Shown here: positions 35,808 through 45,157 of the stretch, in pieces
Layout of the letters: every line of letters begins with the position of its first letter
How positions within the stretch are numbered: the first letter of the stretch is position 1
Source of the DNA: JBCDHN01 sp965224535
GTDB lineage: Bacteria; Verrucomicrobiota; Verrucomicrobiia; Verrucomicrobiales; DEV007
Direction of reading: 5' to 3'
Length of the DNA stretch: 64,000 nt
Assembly: GCA_965224535.1 (NCBI GenBank)
Contig: CBDCZR010000027.1
Coordinates: forward strand, 496,001 to 560,000
Made by a program: the position numbers and the translations under genes
Notes under the pieces: model-generated
What the model saw: the letters and a program-made list of their open reading frames with translations, nothing else
Database searches by the model: none
Told to the model about the DNA's origin: nothing

Positions 35808-36602
35808 ATGGACCCCACCCTAGCATTCAGCATCAACGAATTTTTGGGCCAACCCGAGCTTGCCTCCAAACACGGCGGTCAGGTCGATCACATGCTGGAG
35901 GTCATCCACTGGGTCATGGCCATCCTCGGCGTGGGTTGGACGATCTTTTTCTTCGTCGTGCTCTTCAAATTCAACCGGCGCGCCAATCCCAAGGCCAGCT
36001 ACAAGGGCGTTACCTCGCATTTCACGACGCACCTCGAAGTTTTGGTCGTGTTAGTGGAAATCGTGCTTTTGCTGGGGTTCGCGTTCCCGCTCTGGGCCAA
36101 GCGCGTCCAGGACGGGCCCAGCGAGGATGATCCGGACGCTTTGCGCGTTCGCGCTGTTGGCGAGCAATTTCGCTGGAATTTCCACTACGCCGGAGCCGAT
36201 GGCCGATTCGGCCTGGTGCGTCCCGACCGCATCGACGGCACCAACCCGGTGGGCCTTGTGAGGGAGGATCCCAACGCTGAGGACGACTTTCTCTCCGCCG
36301 AGTTGATCCTGCCCAAGGATGGCAAATGCGTCGTTCAGGTGACGTCCAAGGACGTGATCCACAACCTGCACCTCATCCCCATGCGCATCCAACAGGACGC
36401 CGTGCCCGGGATGGAGATCCCGATGTTCTTCATTCCCACCAAAACCGGGCGCTGGGACATCGTTTGCGGCCAGTTGTGCGGCGCGGGCCACGCCCAGATG
36501 AGGGGATTTCTTGAGGTGCAAAAACCGGAGGATTTCGAACCCTGGTTCGCGCAAAAGAGCGAAGCCGCCGCCAAAGCCTCAGCCGCCGCCACCACGGAAT
36601 AA
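35808..36602 (+). CDS. ctaC: Cytochrome c oxidase subunit II (CuA)
   Basis: A 264-residue protein that accepts electrons from cytochrome c through the binuclear CuA centre. Two N-terminal helices (VIHWVMAILGVGWTIFFFVV, LEVLVVLVEIVLLLGFAF) precede the cupredoxin domain. CuA ligands are visible: His in DVIHNLHLIP, and Cys, Cys, His and Met in CGQLCGAGHAQM, with Glu or Trp in the usual places. No signal peptide is obvious, unlike many CtaC proteins. The gene is last in the cluster rather than first, an unusual order. A terminator-like hairpin follows. Confidence 0.94.
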   Translation: MDPTLAFSINEFLGQPELASKHGGQVDHMLEVIHWVMAILGVGWTIFFFVVLFKFNRRANPKASYKGVTSHFTTHLEVLVVLVEIVLLLGFAFPLWAKRVQDGPSEDDPDALRVRAVGEQFRWNFHYAGADGRFGLVRPDRIDGTNPVGLVREDPNAEDDFLSAELILPKDGKCVVQVTSKDVIHNLHLIPMRIQQDAVPGMEIPMFFIPTKTGRWDIVCGQLCGAGHAQMRGFLEVQKPEDFEPWFAQKSEAAAKASAAATTE

Positions 36603-36647
36603 AAATCGCGCGGTCGGGCAGTTGATCATCCGCGATTTGTGTGTGTG

Positions 36648-36669
36648 CCCAGGGATGGGCGTTGTTTTA
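36648..36669 (+). terminator. Candidate terminator of the respiratory cluster
   Basis: GCCCA-GGGA-TGGGC forms a 5-bp stem with a tetraloop, followed by GTTGTTTT. It lies between the ctaC stop and the convergent phosphoesterase gene. The stem is short. A second hairpin (AAATCGCG...CGCGATTT, 36603-36638) precedes it. Confidence 0.5.
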
Positions 36670-36677
36670 ACTTTATC

Positions 36678-37493
36678 CTAGACGGCCAATTCCACCTCGT
36701 CCGGCGCCGCTTCGAGATCCAAACGCCGTCCAACCGGCTCCTTGGATCCGGCAAAATCCTCGTAGCTCACCACCGAAAACTCCCCCGGCTCGCGCTCCAC
36801 AATCGCGGTCATCGACTCCACCCAATCGCCGCTGTTAAGGTAGTGCACCTCGCCGATCATTTTGTCCGCCGGCGTGTGGATGTGGCCGCAAATGATCCCG
36901 CGGCATTGTCGGCCTTTGGCGAAGTGGTGCAACTGCTCTTCGTAACGGCCGATGAAGCTCAGGGCGGACTTCACCCGCGCTTTAACGTGCTTGCTAAGCG
37001 AAAAATAACCCTTTCCCCGCCAGGCGCGCCAGCGGTTGTAGTGCCGGTTGAGGCGCAGCAGCAAATCATACCCAACCGCCCCCAGCATGGCGATGGCGCG
37101 GCAACTGGTGGTGACGGAGTCGAACCCATCGCCGTGGATGACCAGGTAACGGCCGTGCGGGGTTTCGCGCAGATACTCTTGCTCCAGGCTCAATTTGCCG
37201 AACGCGGCCGGCAAAAAGCGCTCCAAAATATCGTCGTGGTTGCCGCGCAGGTAGATGACCTCCATGTCCTCTTTCTCCATCTTTTTGAGCACGGTGCGCA
37301 CGAATTTGGTGTGCGAATCCAGCCACCTGCCGCCGTTTTTCAGCGCCCAGCCATCCACGATGTCGCCGTTGAGGATAAGGCGCCGGCAACGGTGCGCCTT
37401 GAGGAATTCCGTGGCCTGCTCGGCCTTGGAATCGCGCGTGCCGAGGTGGATGTCGGACAGGATGAGGCTCTCGCAGTCGATTTTGGGTTTCAT
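36678..37493 (-). CDS. Metallophosphoesterase, LpxH-like (UDP-2,3-diacylglucosamine pyrophosphatase type)
   Basis: A 271-residue calcineurin-like phosphoesterase with the dimetal motifs SDIHLG, LNGDIVDGW, YLRGNHDD, VIHGDGFD and CGHIHTP. This set and the length match the LpxH-like branch, which hydrolyses UDP-2,3-diacylglucosamine in lipid A synthesis. The gene lies four bases downstream of a glycosyltransferase gene on the same strand, a pairing often seen with lipid-linked sugar synthesis. Whether the substrate is the lipid A precursor cannot be shown from sequence. Confidence 0.8.
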   Translation of the reverse strand: MKPKIDCESLILSDIHLGTRDSKAEQATEFLKAHRCRRLILNGDIVDGWALKNGGRWLDSHTKFVRTVLKKMEKEDMEVIYLRGNHDDILERFLPAAFGKLSLEQEYLRETPHGRYLVIHGDGFDSVTTSCRAIAMLGAVGYDLLLRLNRHYNRWRAWRGKGYFSLSKHVKARVKSALSFIGRYEEQLHHFAKGRQCRGIICGHIHTPADKMIGEVHYLNSGDWVESMTAIVEREPGEFSVVSYEDFAGSKEPVGRRLDLEAAPDEVELAV

Positions 37494-37497
37494 GGGG

Positions 37498-38667
37498 CTA
37501 TGCTGAGGCGGTTTGGGTAGGTTGCGGCTGGCGGCGTTGGTTTTTCGGGGATTTTGGAGATTGGTTGTCGATCAGTAGCTGAAGATTTTGTTCGAAGCGT
37601 TTGGCGACTTTTTTCCAGCGCACTTTGCGGGCGCTTTGGCGCGCTTGCTGGCGAATTTCGGCTAACCGGCTGTCCTGAGCCGCACCGACGGCGGCGGCCA
37701 CAAACGCGTCTTCATCGCCAAACGGCACGGAGAAGCCGTTTTCCCCGTCGGCGATGTGTTGGCGCGCCGCGGCGTAGTCAAACGCGACCACCGCCAGCCC
37801 ACTGGCCATCGCTTCCAGAGTTACGTTGCCGAAGGTTTCCGTCATGCTGGGAAACACGAACAAATCGGCGGAGGCGTAGTGCCGGGAAAGATCCTCGCCG
37901 TGACGTTTGCCGACGTAGATGAAGTCCGGGCGCCGCGCCTTCAATTCCGCCAACTTGGGGCCGTCGCCGACAAAAACTCCGCGAAAATCCGGAAACCGGC
38001 GTTGTAGCTCGGTAAACGTCCGCACCACCAGCGGCAGGTTCTTTTCCGGCGCGATGCGGCCGACAAACAGACCAACCGGCGCCCTGCTGCCGGCTCCCCA
38101 CTCATGCCGCAAAAACGGGTCCCGGTGTTTCGGCGAAAACTGGCGGGTATCGACGCCTTTTTGCAGCAATTCCAGGTTGGCGAACCCCTGCCGCCGCAGT
38201 TCGGCGATGACATCGTGCGAGGGGACGAACGTGCGGTCCGTCCGGTTGTGAACGTGGCGCAGATAACGCATGGTGGCCCGCTCCAGCAGTGGTAGCTGGT
38301 AGTGCGTCATGTACTGCTGAAAATTCGTGTGGAATCCGCTGGCCACGGGAATTTGCAAAGCGCGCGCGGCATTGATGGCGGAGGCGCCCAGCGGCGTTTC
38401 CGTGGCCACGTAAATCACGTCCGGGCGCTTGCGATGCCAGCGGCTCTGCAAGATGAGCCCCATCGGCAAACCCACCCGAACCTCCGGATAACCGGGCAGA
38501 GCAAAGGACGGCACCTGCATGCCCGGTTCCTCGCAGGCGAGGACCGACGGCCGGACGATCTCTACCTCGTGCCCGCGTTTTCTCAGTTCCTCGACCAGTC
38601 GGCTTAGCGTGGTGGCCACGCCATTGAGTTGGGGGGCGAAGGTGTCGGTGACGAAGGTGATTTTCAT
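37498..38667 (-). CDS. Family 4 glycosyltransferase
   Basis: A 389-residue GT-B enzyme of the GT4 family. The N-terminal domain begins KITFVTDTFAPQLNGVATT. The donor domain contains GRIAPEKNLPLVV and the family's SMTETFGNVTLEAMASGLAV with the conserved Glu-x7-Glu pattern. It resembles GDP-mannose-dependent alpha-mannosyltransferases, but the donor is not proven. ATG 38667 is preferred to 38745, because the longer start reads into a direct repeat. It is the first gene of a two-gene unit with the LpxH-like phosphoesterase. Confidence 0.85.
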   Translation of the reverse strand: MKITFVTDTFAPQLNGVATTLSRLVEELRKRGHEVEIVRPSVLACEEPGMQVPSFALPGYPEVRVGLPMGLILQSRWHRKRPDVIYVATETPLGASAINAARALQIPVASGFHTNFQQYMTHYQLPLLERATMRYLRHVHNRTDRTFVPSHDVIAELRRQGFANLELLQKGVDTRQFSPKHRDPFLRHEWGAGSRAPVGLFVGRIAPEKNLPLVVRTFTELQRRFPDFRGVFVGDGPKLAELKARRPDFIYVGKRHGEDLSRHYASADLFVFPSMTETFGNVTLEAMASGLAVVAFDYAAARQHIADGENGFSVPFGDEDAFVAAAVGAAQDSRLAEIRQQARQSARKVRWKKVAKRFEQNLQLLIDNQSPKSPKNQRRQPQPTQTASA

Positions 38668-38710
38668 GGTGCGTGTGGGAGTTTGGCCAACTCTGAATCC
38701 AGTTAACTCC

Positions 38711-38787
38711 TTCAAACAATCAGCAATTCGTAGCTTTTCCGTCACATGAAGGACTCTAGCTAGCCTGCATTTCGCGAATTTTCGCCC
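38711..38787. repeat. Left copy of direct repeat flanking the toxin-antitoxin pair
   Basis: This about 75-base stretch (from TCAAACAATCAGCAATTCGT to GCGAATTTTCGC) recurs with few changes at 39437-39503, on the other side of the toxin-antitoxin genes. Confidence 0.75.
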
Positions 38788-38805
38788 GACCGGCGTCAGA
38801 AGCCT

Positions 38806-39094
38806 TCAGTAAATTCCGCCGCGCGAGCCAATATCCGCAATGAAAATCATGACCCCTTCAATTTCACCATCGTCCCGTTGAAGGAGGCGAAAGATCACCC
38901 GGTATACTCCGACCCTCGACCCTCATGCGGTAGTGACCTTTCCAATTGCAGCGCATGGCCTTGACGCTGTGATGTGCCGCTGGATCGTCGGTGTCCGCCA
39001 GTTCGTCGATGGCGGCCACGATTTGCTTCTGACGGTCAGGAGGGATGCGCTTCAAGGAGCGCAAGGCTCTTTTGTGGAACTTAACTTGGTGCAT
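38806..39094 (-). pseudogene. Frameshifted RelE/ParE-type toxin
   Basis: The minus-strand frame from ATG 39094 gives a RelE/ParE-like N-terminal half (HKRALRSLKRIPPDRQKQIV, MRCNWKGHYRMRVEGR). It then diverges at about 38910. Removing one base there restores YRVIFRLLQRDDGEIEGV and a normal end MIFIADIGSRGGIY. The intact gene would encode 95 residues, the usual size. As sequenced the protein would lack its C-terminal beta strands and probably its activity. The start overlaps the antitoxin stop by 14 bases, as expected for such pairs. Confidence 0.75.
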
Positions 39095-39317
39095 CCAGCC
39101 CGAGTTCCTTTTTGACTTCATCGAAGCTAACAAAAGCGTCCTCGTTCCCAGCTACCAAATCGGAATTTGCTTCCTGAAGCCCGGCGCGTTCCTCCTCGGT
39201 CAGATCCAGGCCGTATGTCTCGACAAAATCGACAAACTGCTCGTATGGAATAATGACTTTTTGGGGATTCCCCTGGTCATCAAGCACGATTTCTTTGTCC
39301 AAAGCAGCTACGGTCAT
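39081..39317 (-). CDS. Antitoxin of a RelE/ParE-type pair
   Basis: A 78-residue acidic protein (DKEIVLDDQGNPQKVIIPYE near the start, EEERAGLQEANSDLVAG later) ending just inside the toxin reading frame. Size, charge and overlap fit an antitoxin that neutralises the adjacent RelE-like toxin and represses the operon. I cannot assign it to a specific antitoxin family from the sequence. Because the toxin is frameshifted, the antitoxin may be an orphan. Confidence 0.7.
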   Translation of the reverse strand: MTVAALDKEIVLDDQGNPQKVIIPYEQFVDFVETYGLDLTEEERAGLQEANSDLVAGNEDAFVSFDEVKKELGLDAPS

Positions 39318-39699
39318 ATTGGCAAGGTAGACTTGAATCGGGTTAAGTCATGCGCGCAAATTACCTCCAGGGCTACTGTGGTGTCAAATCAGCAGCAAAG
39401 GACGAAGCTTGACCACCTTCAAGCTTGCCTACGTTTTCCAAACAATCAGCAATTCCGTAGCTTTTTCGTCACATGAAGGACTCTAGCATTGCGCGAATTT
39501 TCGGTCGAGTTTGCACCCTCGATTTCCGCAATTCTTCGCCCCTGAACCTTGCGTATTTGCGGGATGAAAAGAAAACCAAAACCCTGATCGCCAAAACGAG
39601 AGCTTCACCTCGAAACTCTCGAACCACGCATTCTTTTTTCCGGTTCGCCGGTTCCGGCTCCGGACCGGTGGTCAGGCTGGGGTTGACGAATTGACCGCG
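39318..39699. other. Intergenic region without a gene
   Basis: This 382-base stretch holds the right copy of the flanking repeat (39437-39503) and otherwise nothing I can support. A 73-codon frame at 39473 starts inside the repeat and has no family features. Confidence 0.5.
39437..39503. repeat. Right copy of direct repeat flanking the toxin-antitoxin pair
   Basis: Matches 38711-38787 in the same orientation, with a few substitutions and an about 8-base gap near its right end. Confidence 0.75.
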
Positions 39700-41088
39700 T
39701 TAACCCAGCAACGCGCGAACCACCTTTCCATGCACGTCGGTTAGGCGAAAATCGCGGCCTTGGGTGCGAAACGTGAGCCGCTCGTGGTCGAGACCCAGGC
39801 AATGGAGCAACGTCGCGTTGAGGTCGTGAACGTGTACGCCGCCGCGCACCACGTTGTAGGAAAAATCGTCCGTCTCGCCATGAGTGTAGCCCGCGCGGAT
39901 GCCGCCGCCGGCCAGCCACATGGTGAAACAGCGGCCGTGATGATCGCGGCCGTAGTTGTTGGCCTCCAGCGTTCCCTGACTGTAGATCGTGCGGCCAAAT
40001 TCGCCGCCCCAGACGATCAGGGTGTCGTCCAGCAGGCCGCGTTGCTTCAAATCGCGAATCAGCGCGGCGCAGGGCTGGTCGATGTCGCGGCATTGGAGTC
40101 TTAGGTCGCTGGGTAGGTTGTAGTGCTGGTCCCAGCCGCGGTGATAGAGCTGGATGAAGCGCACGTCGCGCTCGGCCAGGCGGCGAGCCAGCAGGCAGTT
40201 GGCTGCGAAACTTCCCGGCCGGCGCGAATCCGGGCCGTAGGCCTCAAACGTGGCTTCCGGCTCGTTTGAGAGGTCTGTTAGGGCCGGGACGGACATTTGC
40301 ATGCGGTAGGCCATCGCAAATTGCGCGATGCGCGTCTCAATTTCCGGGTCGCCGCTTTGCGCGAGCTGTTTTCGGTTCAATTTCGCCAGCGTGTCGATCG
40401 TGCGCCGGCGCGCCGCGGAGTCGATGCCGGGCGGGTTGGAGAGGTAAAGCACGGGATCGCCGCTGGAGCGAAAATTCACACCTTGGTGGTTAGACGGCAG
40501 GAATCCGCTGCCCCAGAGCCGGGCGTGGAGCGGGTCCGCGGGACGAGCCGCGCTGCCGTTGGATAGCAGCACGATGAAGGCGGGCAGGTTGTCGTTTTCG
40601 CTGCCGAGGCCGTAGCTGAGCCATGCGCCAAAACTGGGCCGGCCCGGCAGTTGATGACCCGTTTGCAGGTAGGTCACCGCCGGGTCGTGATTGATCGCTT
40701 CCGTGTGCATGGAGCGGATGAAACACATCTCGTCAGCGATACCCGCCAGGTGTGGCAGCAGCTCGCTGAGGTGCGCGCCGGATTGGCCGTGCCGCGCGAA
40801 CTGAAAGACCGTGGGCGCGATGGGCAGGGTCTTTTGCCCGGAGGTCATGCCAGTTAGCCGTTGCTCGCCGCGGACGGATTTCGGCAGCTCAGCGCCGCGC
40901 CGTTTCGCCAGGCCGGGCTTAGGGTCGAAGAGGTCCATCTGCGAGGGGCCGCCGTGCATGAACAGGTAAATCACGCGTTTGGCCCGTGGCACAATGTGGG
41001 TCGCGCCTGCGCCTGCGTCCATGGCGGGTGCGAGGGTAGCCAGGGCGGCTTGAGCGAGGAAATTGCGGCGCGCAGTGTGGGGAGACAT
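39700..41088 (-). CDS. DUF1501 family protein
   Basis: A 462-residue DUF1501 protein, related to the alkaline phosphatase/sulfatase fold. It begins with an Arg-Arg Tat-like leader (TARRNFLAQAALATLAPA). Family landmarks include VIYLFMHGGPSQMDLFDPKP, FIRSMHTEAINHDPA, IVWGGEFGRT and GRDHHGRCFTMWLAGGGI. It lies seven bases downstream of a DUF1549/DUF1553 gene on the same strand, a pairing very common in Planctomycetota and Verrucomicrobiota. The His/Asp-rich motifs suggest a metal site. Substrate and role are unknown. Confidence 0.9.
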   Translation of the reverse strand: MSPHTARRNFLAQAALATLAPAMDAGAGATHIVPRAKRVIYLFMHGGPSQMDLFDPKPGLAKRRGAELPKSVRGEQRLTGMTSGQKTLPIAPTVFQFARHGQSGAHLSELLPHLAGIADEMCFIRSMHTEAINHDPAVTYLQTGHQLPGRPSFGAWLSYGLGSENDNLPAFIVLLSNGSAARPADPLHARLWGSGFLPSNHQGVNFRSSGDPVLYLSNPPGIDSAARRRTIDTLAKLNRKQLAQSGDPEIETRIAQFAMAYRMQMSVPALTDLSNEPEATFEAYGPDSRRPGSFAANCLLARRLAERDVRFIQLYHRGWDQHYNLPSDLRLQCRDIDQPCAALIRDLKQRGLLDDTLIVWGGEFGRTIYSQGTLEANNYGRDHHGRCFTMWLAGGGIRAGYTHGETDDFSYNVVRGGVHVHDLNATLLHCLGLDHERLTFRTQGRDFRLTDVHGKVVRALLG

Positions 41089-41095
41089 CGCAGTT

Positions 41096-43916
41096 TTATC
41101 GCTTGGTTAGGGTTTCGTCCAGGCTCAGGATCACGTTGGCCACGGCAACTAAGCCGTCGCTCTGCGCCAAGGCCTCCAGCGCGGCGATTTCCTCCGAATC
41201 CGGCTCGCGCGCCGTGGCCAGCCGAAACATGGCCCTAACCGACCCACCACGCTCGGCGAGGGCTTGCGCGGCTTCGATGAAAACCGGGTCGTTCATCAAA
41301 ACCAGCGCCTGCAGCGGCGTGTTCGTCCGCGAGCGCTGGACGACGCAGGTTTCCCGCGTGGGCGCGTCAAAAGCCAGCAAATTCGGCGGCGGCGCCTGGC
41401 GCTTCCAGTAGGTGTAGAGGCTGCGCCGGTGCAAGCCGGGTCCGCTGTCCGGCTGGTAGGCCAATTCGCCGTCGTAGGTCACCGCCTGCCACAAACCCGG
41501 CGGTTGGTAGGGCTTGACGCTGGGACCGCCGATTTTTTCGACGAGCAAACCGCTCACCGCCAACGCTTGGTCGCGAATTTGCTCCGCGTGAAGGCGAAAC
41601 CGGGGGCCACGCGCGAGGAGCCGGTTTTGCGGGTCGCGCACGTAGTCCGCCGGCGAAGCGTCCGAGGATTGCCGGTAGGTTTGCGATAGCGCGATGAGCC
41701 GGTAGAGATGCTTCAGATCCCAACCGCTTTCCATGAATTCGACCGCCAACCAGTCCAGCAGCCGCTGGTCGGTCGGCCACTCGCCTTGCACGCCGAAATC
41801 ATCGCTCGTCGCCACTAACCCGACCCCAAAAAACTGCTGCCAGACGCGATTGGCGGTTACCCGCGCGGTTAGCGGATTTTCTGGCGAAACCAGCCACTGC
41901 GCAAGCTCCAGCCGGTTTTTCGCGGCTCCCGGCAAAATGGCCGGAACGCCGGCAAAAACCGGATCACCGCGCTTGTCGTACTCGCCGCGGGTTAGCACGT
42001 TGGTTTGGCGCGGTTCGGCCATTTCCGCCATAACCATGGTGCTGGGCAAGTTCGCGCCGAACGCCGCCACGCGTTGCCGCAGCGCGCGAATTTCCGCATC
42101 GGCGGCGCGCAATTCCGGCGCGGCGTGGTCTTGCACGAAATGCGCCCGCAACCGCGCCGCATCGGACTTTCCGCGTTTTCCCGGCAAAATCGCCGCCACC
42201 GCCCTAACAAACCGCCCAATCGCCAGCTCCGCAATCTCCTCCTCGCTCAAAACGCGGTCAAACACGCGCACCTCGTCAATTTTTCCGGAAAACGAGGAAC
42301 TGGCCTGCCGGCGGCCAATTCGCAGAGGCTCGGCGGTCGCGAAGGAACCGGTCAAACCGTCGTCCAGCACGACTGTTTCCTGCGGCTTACCATTGACGTA
42401 AATTTTCACGTCCGCTCCGTCGTAAGTTACGAAAAAATGCCGCCATTCCCGCGCCGCCACCGCGTTCTTCGTCGCCACCCGCAACGAGTCGCTCTTCCAG
42501 CGATGCACCAAGCTGACGATCGCCTTGTTTTTGCGCAACGTTAGGTCGATCCCGCGCATGTCGTTGGCGTCGTCGATTTTGGAAACGATGCAACCGTTGC
42601 TGCCGTAAACCCACGCGCCGAAGGAGAATTTCGGGCCAAATTCGACGCCGGAAACCGCAACGTGGGCGCCATCACGAACGCTGGCCGCCGTTCCGAAAAG
42701 CGACGGCGTCATCTTCGCGCCCGCGACGCGTTTTCCAGCGTGTTCCAGCCCTTCCTCACCCGGTTTCGCCGCCAGCGTCTTCTCCCACGCGGCCTGCGCT
42801 TTCGCCAATTTTTCCTCCACCGGCCGAAACGCGCGCTCGGCCTCCGCAAGCTGCGTTTTCAGCGCGTCGCCGCCGGGTTTTGGCAATGTCAGGATCGGTT
42901 TCGCATTGCCGCGGGAGCCGTCCAGCCCGCGTTCCGGCACATTGTTGAAAAACGCGAAAAACCGGTAGTAGTCGCGCTGAGAAATGGGGTCGAATTTGTG
43001 GTCGTGACAGCGCGCGCACTCCATCGTCAGGCCTAACCAAACGGTTGAGGTCGTCTTCACCCGGTCGGCAACGTATTCCACGCGAAACTCCTCCTCGATG
43101 ATCCCGGTCTCGTTGTTGATGCAGTGGTTGCGATTGAAGCCCGTGGCGATTTTTTGGCTTTGTGAGGGCGCCGGGAGGAGATCGCCGGCCAGTTGCTCGA
43201 TCGTGAATTGGTCGAAGGGCATGTTGGCGTTAAACGCGGCGATGACCCAGTCGCGCCAGGGCCAAAGGCTGCGCTCGCGGTCGCCAAAATAGCCGTGCGT
43301 ATCCGCGTAGCGCGCCGCATCCAGCCAGTAAAGCGCCAGGTGCTCGCCAAATCGCGGGGAAGCCAGCAAGCGGCCGACGACCTGCTCGTACGTCTCTCGC
43401 GGCGTCCATTTCCTCCGGGCTCGGCGGCAGGCCGGTTAGGTCCAGCGTTACCCGCCGCAGCAGCGTGGCGCGATCCGCCTCCGGACCGGGTTGCAACCCT
43501 GACAGAGCCAGATTTTCCCGCACAAAGTGGTCGATCTCGCCGCGCGGCGCCTCCGGCCGGACGGGCGCGACAAACGCCCAATGCGGCTGAAATTCGGCCC
43601 CGGCGTCGATCCACGTTTTCAGCGCCGAAACCTCGTTTTCGCTGAGTTTTTGCCCGGATTTCGGCGGCGGCATGCGCTCGTCCGGGTCGGTGCTCGTGAT
43701 TCGCCGCAAAACCTCGCCGTTGGTGATGTTTTCGATCGCCGCCTCGCGAACATCGAGCCGAAAATCCGCCTTGCGCGTGGCTGCATCCGGCCCGTGGCAA
43801 CGAAAACACCGGTCGCCCAAAATTGGCCGAACATGCCGGTTAAACTCGATGGGTTCGGCCTGAGCCATCCAGGCACAGGTCAAGGTCGCGAGCAGCGCTG
43901 CGGGCAGAAACCTCAT
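41096..43916 (-). pseudogene. PSCyt1-DUF1549-DUF1553 protein with LamG domain, frameshifted
   Basis: From ATG 43916 a signal peptide (RFLPAALLATLTCAWMAQA), heme site CFRCHG and start of DUF1549 (LDLTGLPPSPEEMDAA) are read. The frame then breaks at about 43395-43401. One extra base separates it from ETYEQVVGRLLASPRFGEHL, which continues unbroken to 41096. The downstream frame includes CARCHDHKFDP, a LamG/concanavalin-like domain (FSFGAWVYGSNGCIVSKIDD, VFVTYDG-type region, DEVRVFDRVLSEEEIAEL) and DUF1553 (NPLTARVTANRVWQQFFGVG). Total length modulo three agrees with a one-base insertion. The gene is otherwise well kept, so a sequencing error or recent mutation are both possible. Confidence 0.8.
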
Positions 43917-43983
43917 CGCCGCCAGTTTGGGCATCGTGCCCCGGTCTGGCAAGCGGTTTGGACGACCCGGAATTTTGAGACTC

Positions 43984-44928
43984 CTATCCCGGCGAATTTC
44001 CGCCCAGGGCTTCCGCCGCCGCGTCGATGCCCGGGACGTCTTCAACGGCGAGAATTTTCGTGGATCGGTCGATTCGGCGCATTAAGCCGGCGAGCACGCC
44101 GCTGGGGCCCAATTCGAGAAACGTCGGCTGGCCCTGATCCACCAGCCGGCGCATGCTTTCGGCCCAACGAACGCTGCCGGTCACCTGACGCGCCAGGGTT
44201 TGGCGGATGTCGTCTTTTCCTTCCACCGGCCGGGCATCGACGTTGCAAATGACCGGAATTTTGGGGTTGTTGAGCGTTGCTTGCGCCAATTCGGGCTCCA
44301 ATCGATCCTGCGCGCTTTGCATCATCCGCGAATGGTAGGCGCCGGCAACTTCCAGCTTTTTCGCGGCTCGAATGCCCTTGGCCTTGGCACCGCCGATCGC
44401 GCGGTTCACGCCCGATTCGCTGCCGGAAACGACGATTTGGCCGGGAGCGTTGAAATTGGCCACGTCGATGTCGCATTCCGCGGCCAAATCGCGAACGGCG
44501 TCATCGGTTCCCCCCATCATCGCGGCCATGGCGCCGGGAGTCGCGTTGGCGGCCTCTTCCATGAATCGGCCGCGTTTTCCCACCAAGCGAAGCCCGGTCT
44601 CGAAGTCGAACGTTCCAGCGGCGGCGTGAGCGGTGAATTCGCCCAGGGAAAGCCCTGCCGCGGCCACGGGATTGAGGTCGGGCAACCGTTGGCGGAGGAG
44701 TTGCAGGCAGGCCAGCCCGTGGACGTAAAGCGCCGGTTGGCAACGGGATGTGCGGGTCAATTCTTCGTCCGGCCCTTCGAACATCGCCCGGGTGAGCGGA
44801 AATCCCAGGATTTCGTCGGTTTGGGCGAACAAATCGCGAATTTCCGGGTGATTTTCGGCCAAATCCCGGCCCATGCCCACTTTTTGGGCGCCTTGACCGG
44901 CAAAAAGGATGACCACGTCTTTCGGCAT
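43984..44928 (-). CDS. fabD: Malonyl-CoA:ACP transacylase
   Basis: FabD loads malonyl groups onto acyl carrier protein for fatty acid synthesis. The 314-residue product has the N-terminal GQGAQKVGMGRDL, the nucleophile motif GLSLGEFTAHAAAG (GHSxG in most FabD, with Leu replacing the His next to the Ser), the catalytic His in GAYHSRMMQSA and NFNAPGQIVVSG. ATG 44928 gives the standard N-terminus; longer frames are not supported. No other fab gene is adjacent in the window. Confidence 0.93.
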   Translation of the reverse strand: MPKDVVILFAGQGAQKVGMGRDLAENHPEIRDLFAQTDEILGFPLTRAMFEGPDEELTRTSRCQPALYVHGLACLQLLRQRLPDLNPVAAAGLSLGEFTAHAAAGTFDFETGLRLVGKRGRFMEEAANATPGAMAAMMGGTDDAVRDLAAECDIDVANFNAPGQIVVSGSESGVNRAIGGAKAKGIRAAKKLEVAGAYHSRMMQSAQDRLEPELAQATLNNPKIPVICNVDARPVEGKDDIRQTLARQVTGSVRWAESMRRLVDQGQPTFLELGPSGVLAGLMRRIDRSTKILAVEDVPGIDAAAEALGGNSPG

Positions 44929-45157
44929 AGCGCCCACTAACGGAGGAAATTGCAGATTCCAAGCAGCAAATCCCGACAAACCCAAAAAATTGCCGGGCGG
45001 CTTCAAACCGGCTCCCGGTTCGGCAGCCTCCCCGATCGGCGATCGGCGAGGCCACCGGCGGCCAACGAAAATTTGGCGCAAAAACCGGAAATTTCAGAGA
45101 ATCCGGCGTCGAGATTGTTTGTAAATTGTGATAGTTTTGCTCGGTTTAGAAATTCTC

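Noticed and set aside
39473..39694. 73-codon plus-strand frame near the toxin-antitoxin pair
   Set aside because: It begins inside the direct repeat and has no signal peptide, motif or neighbour support.
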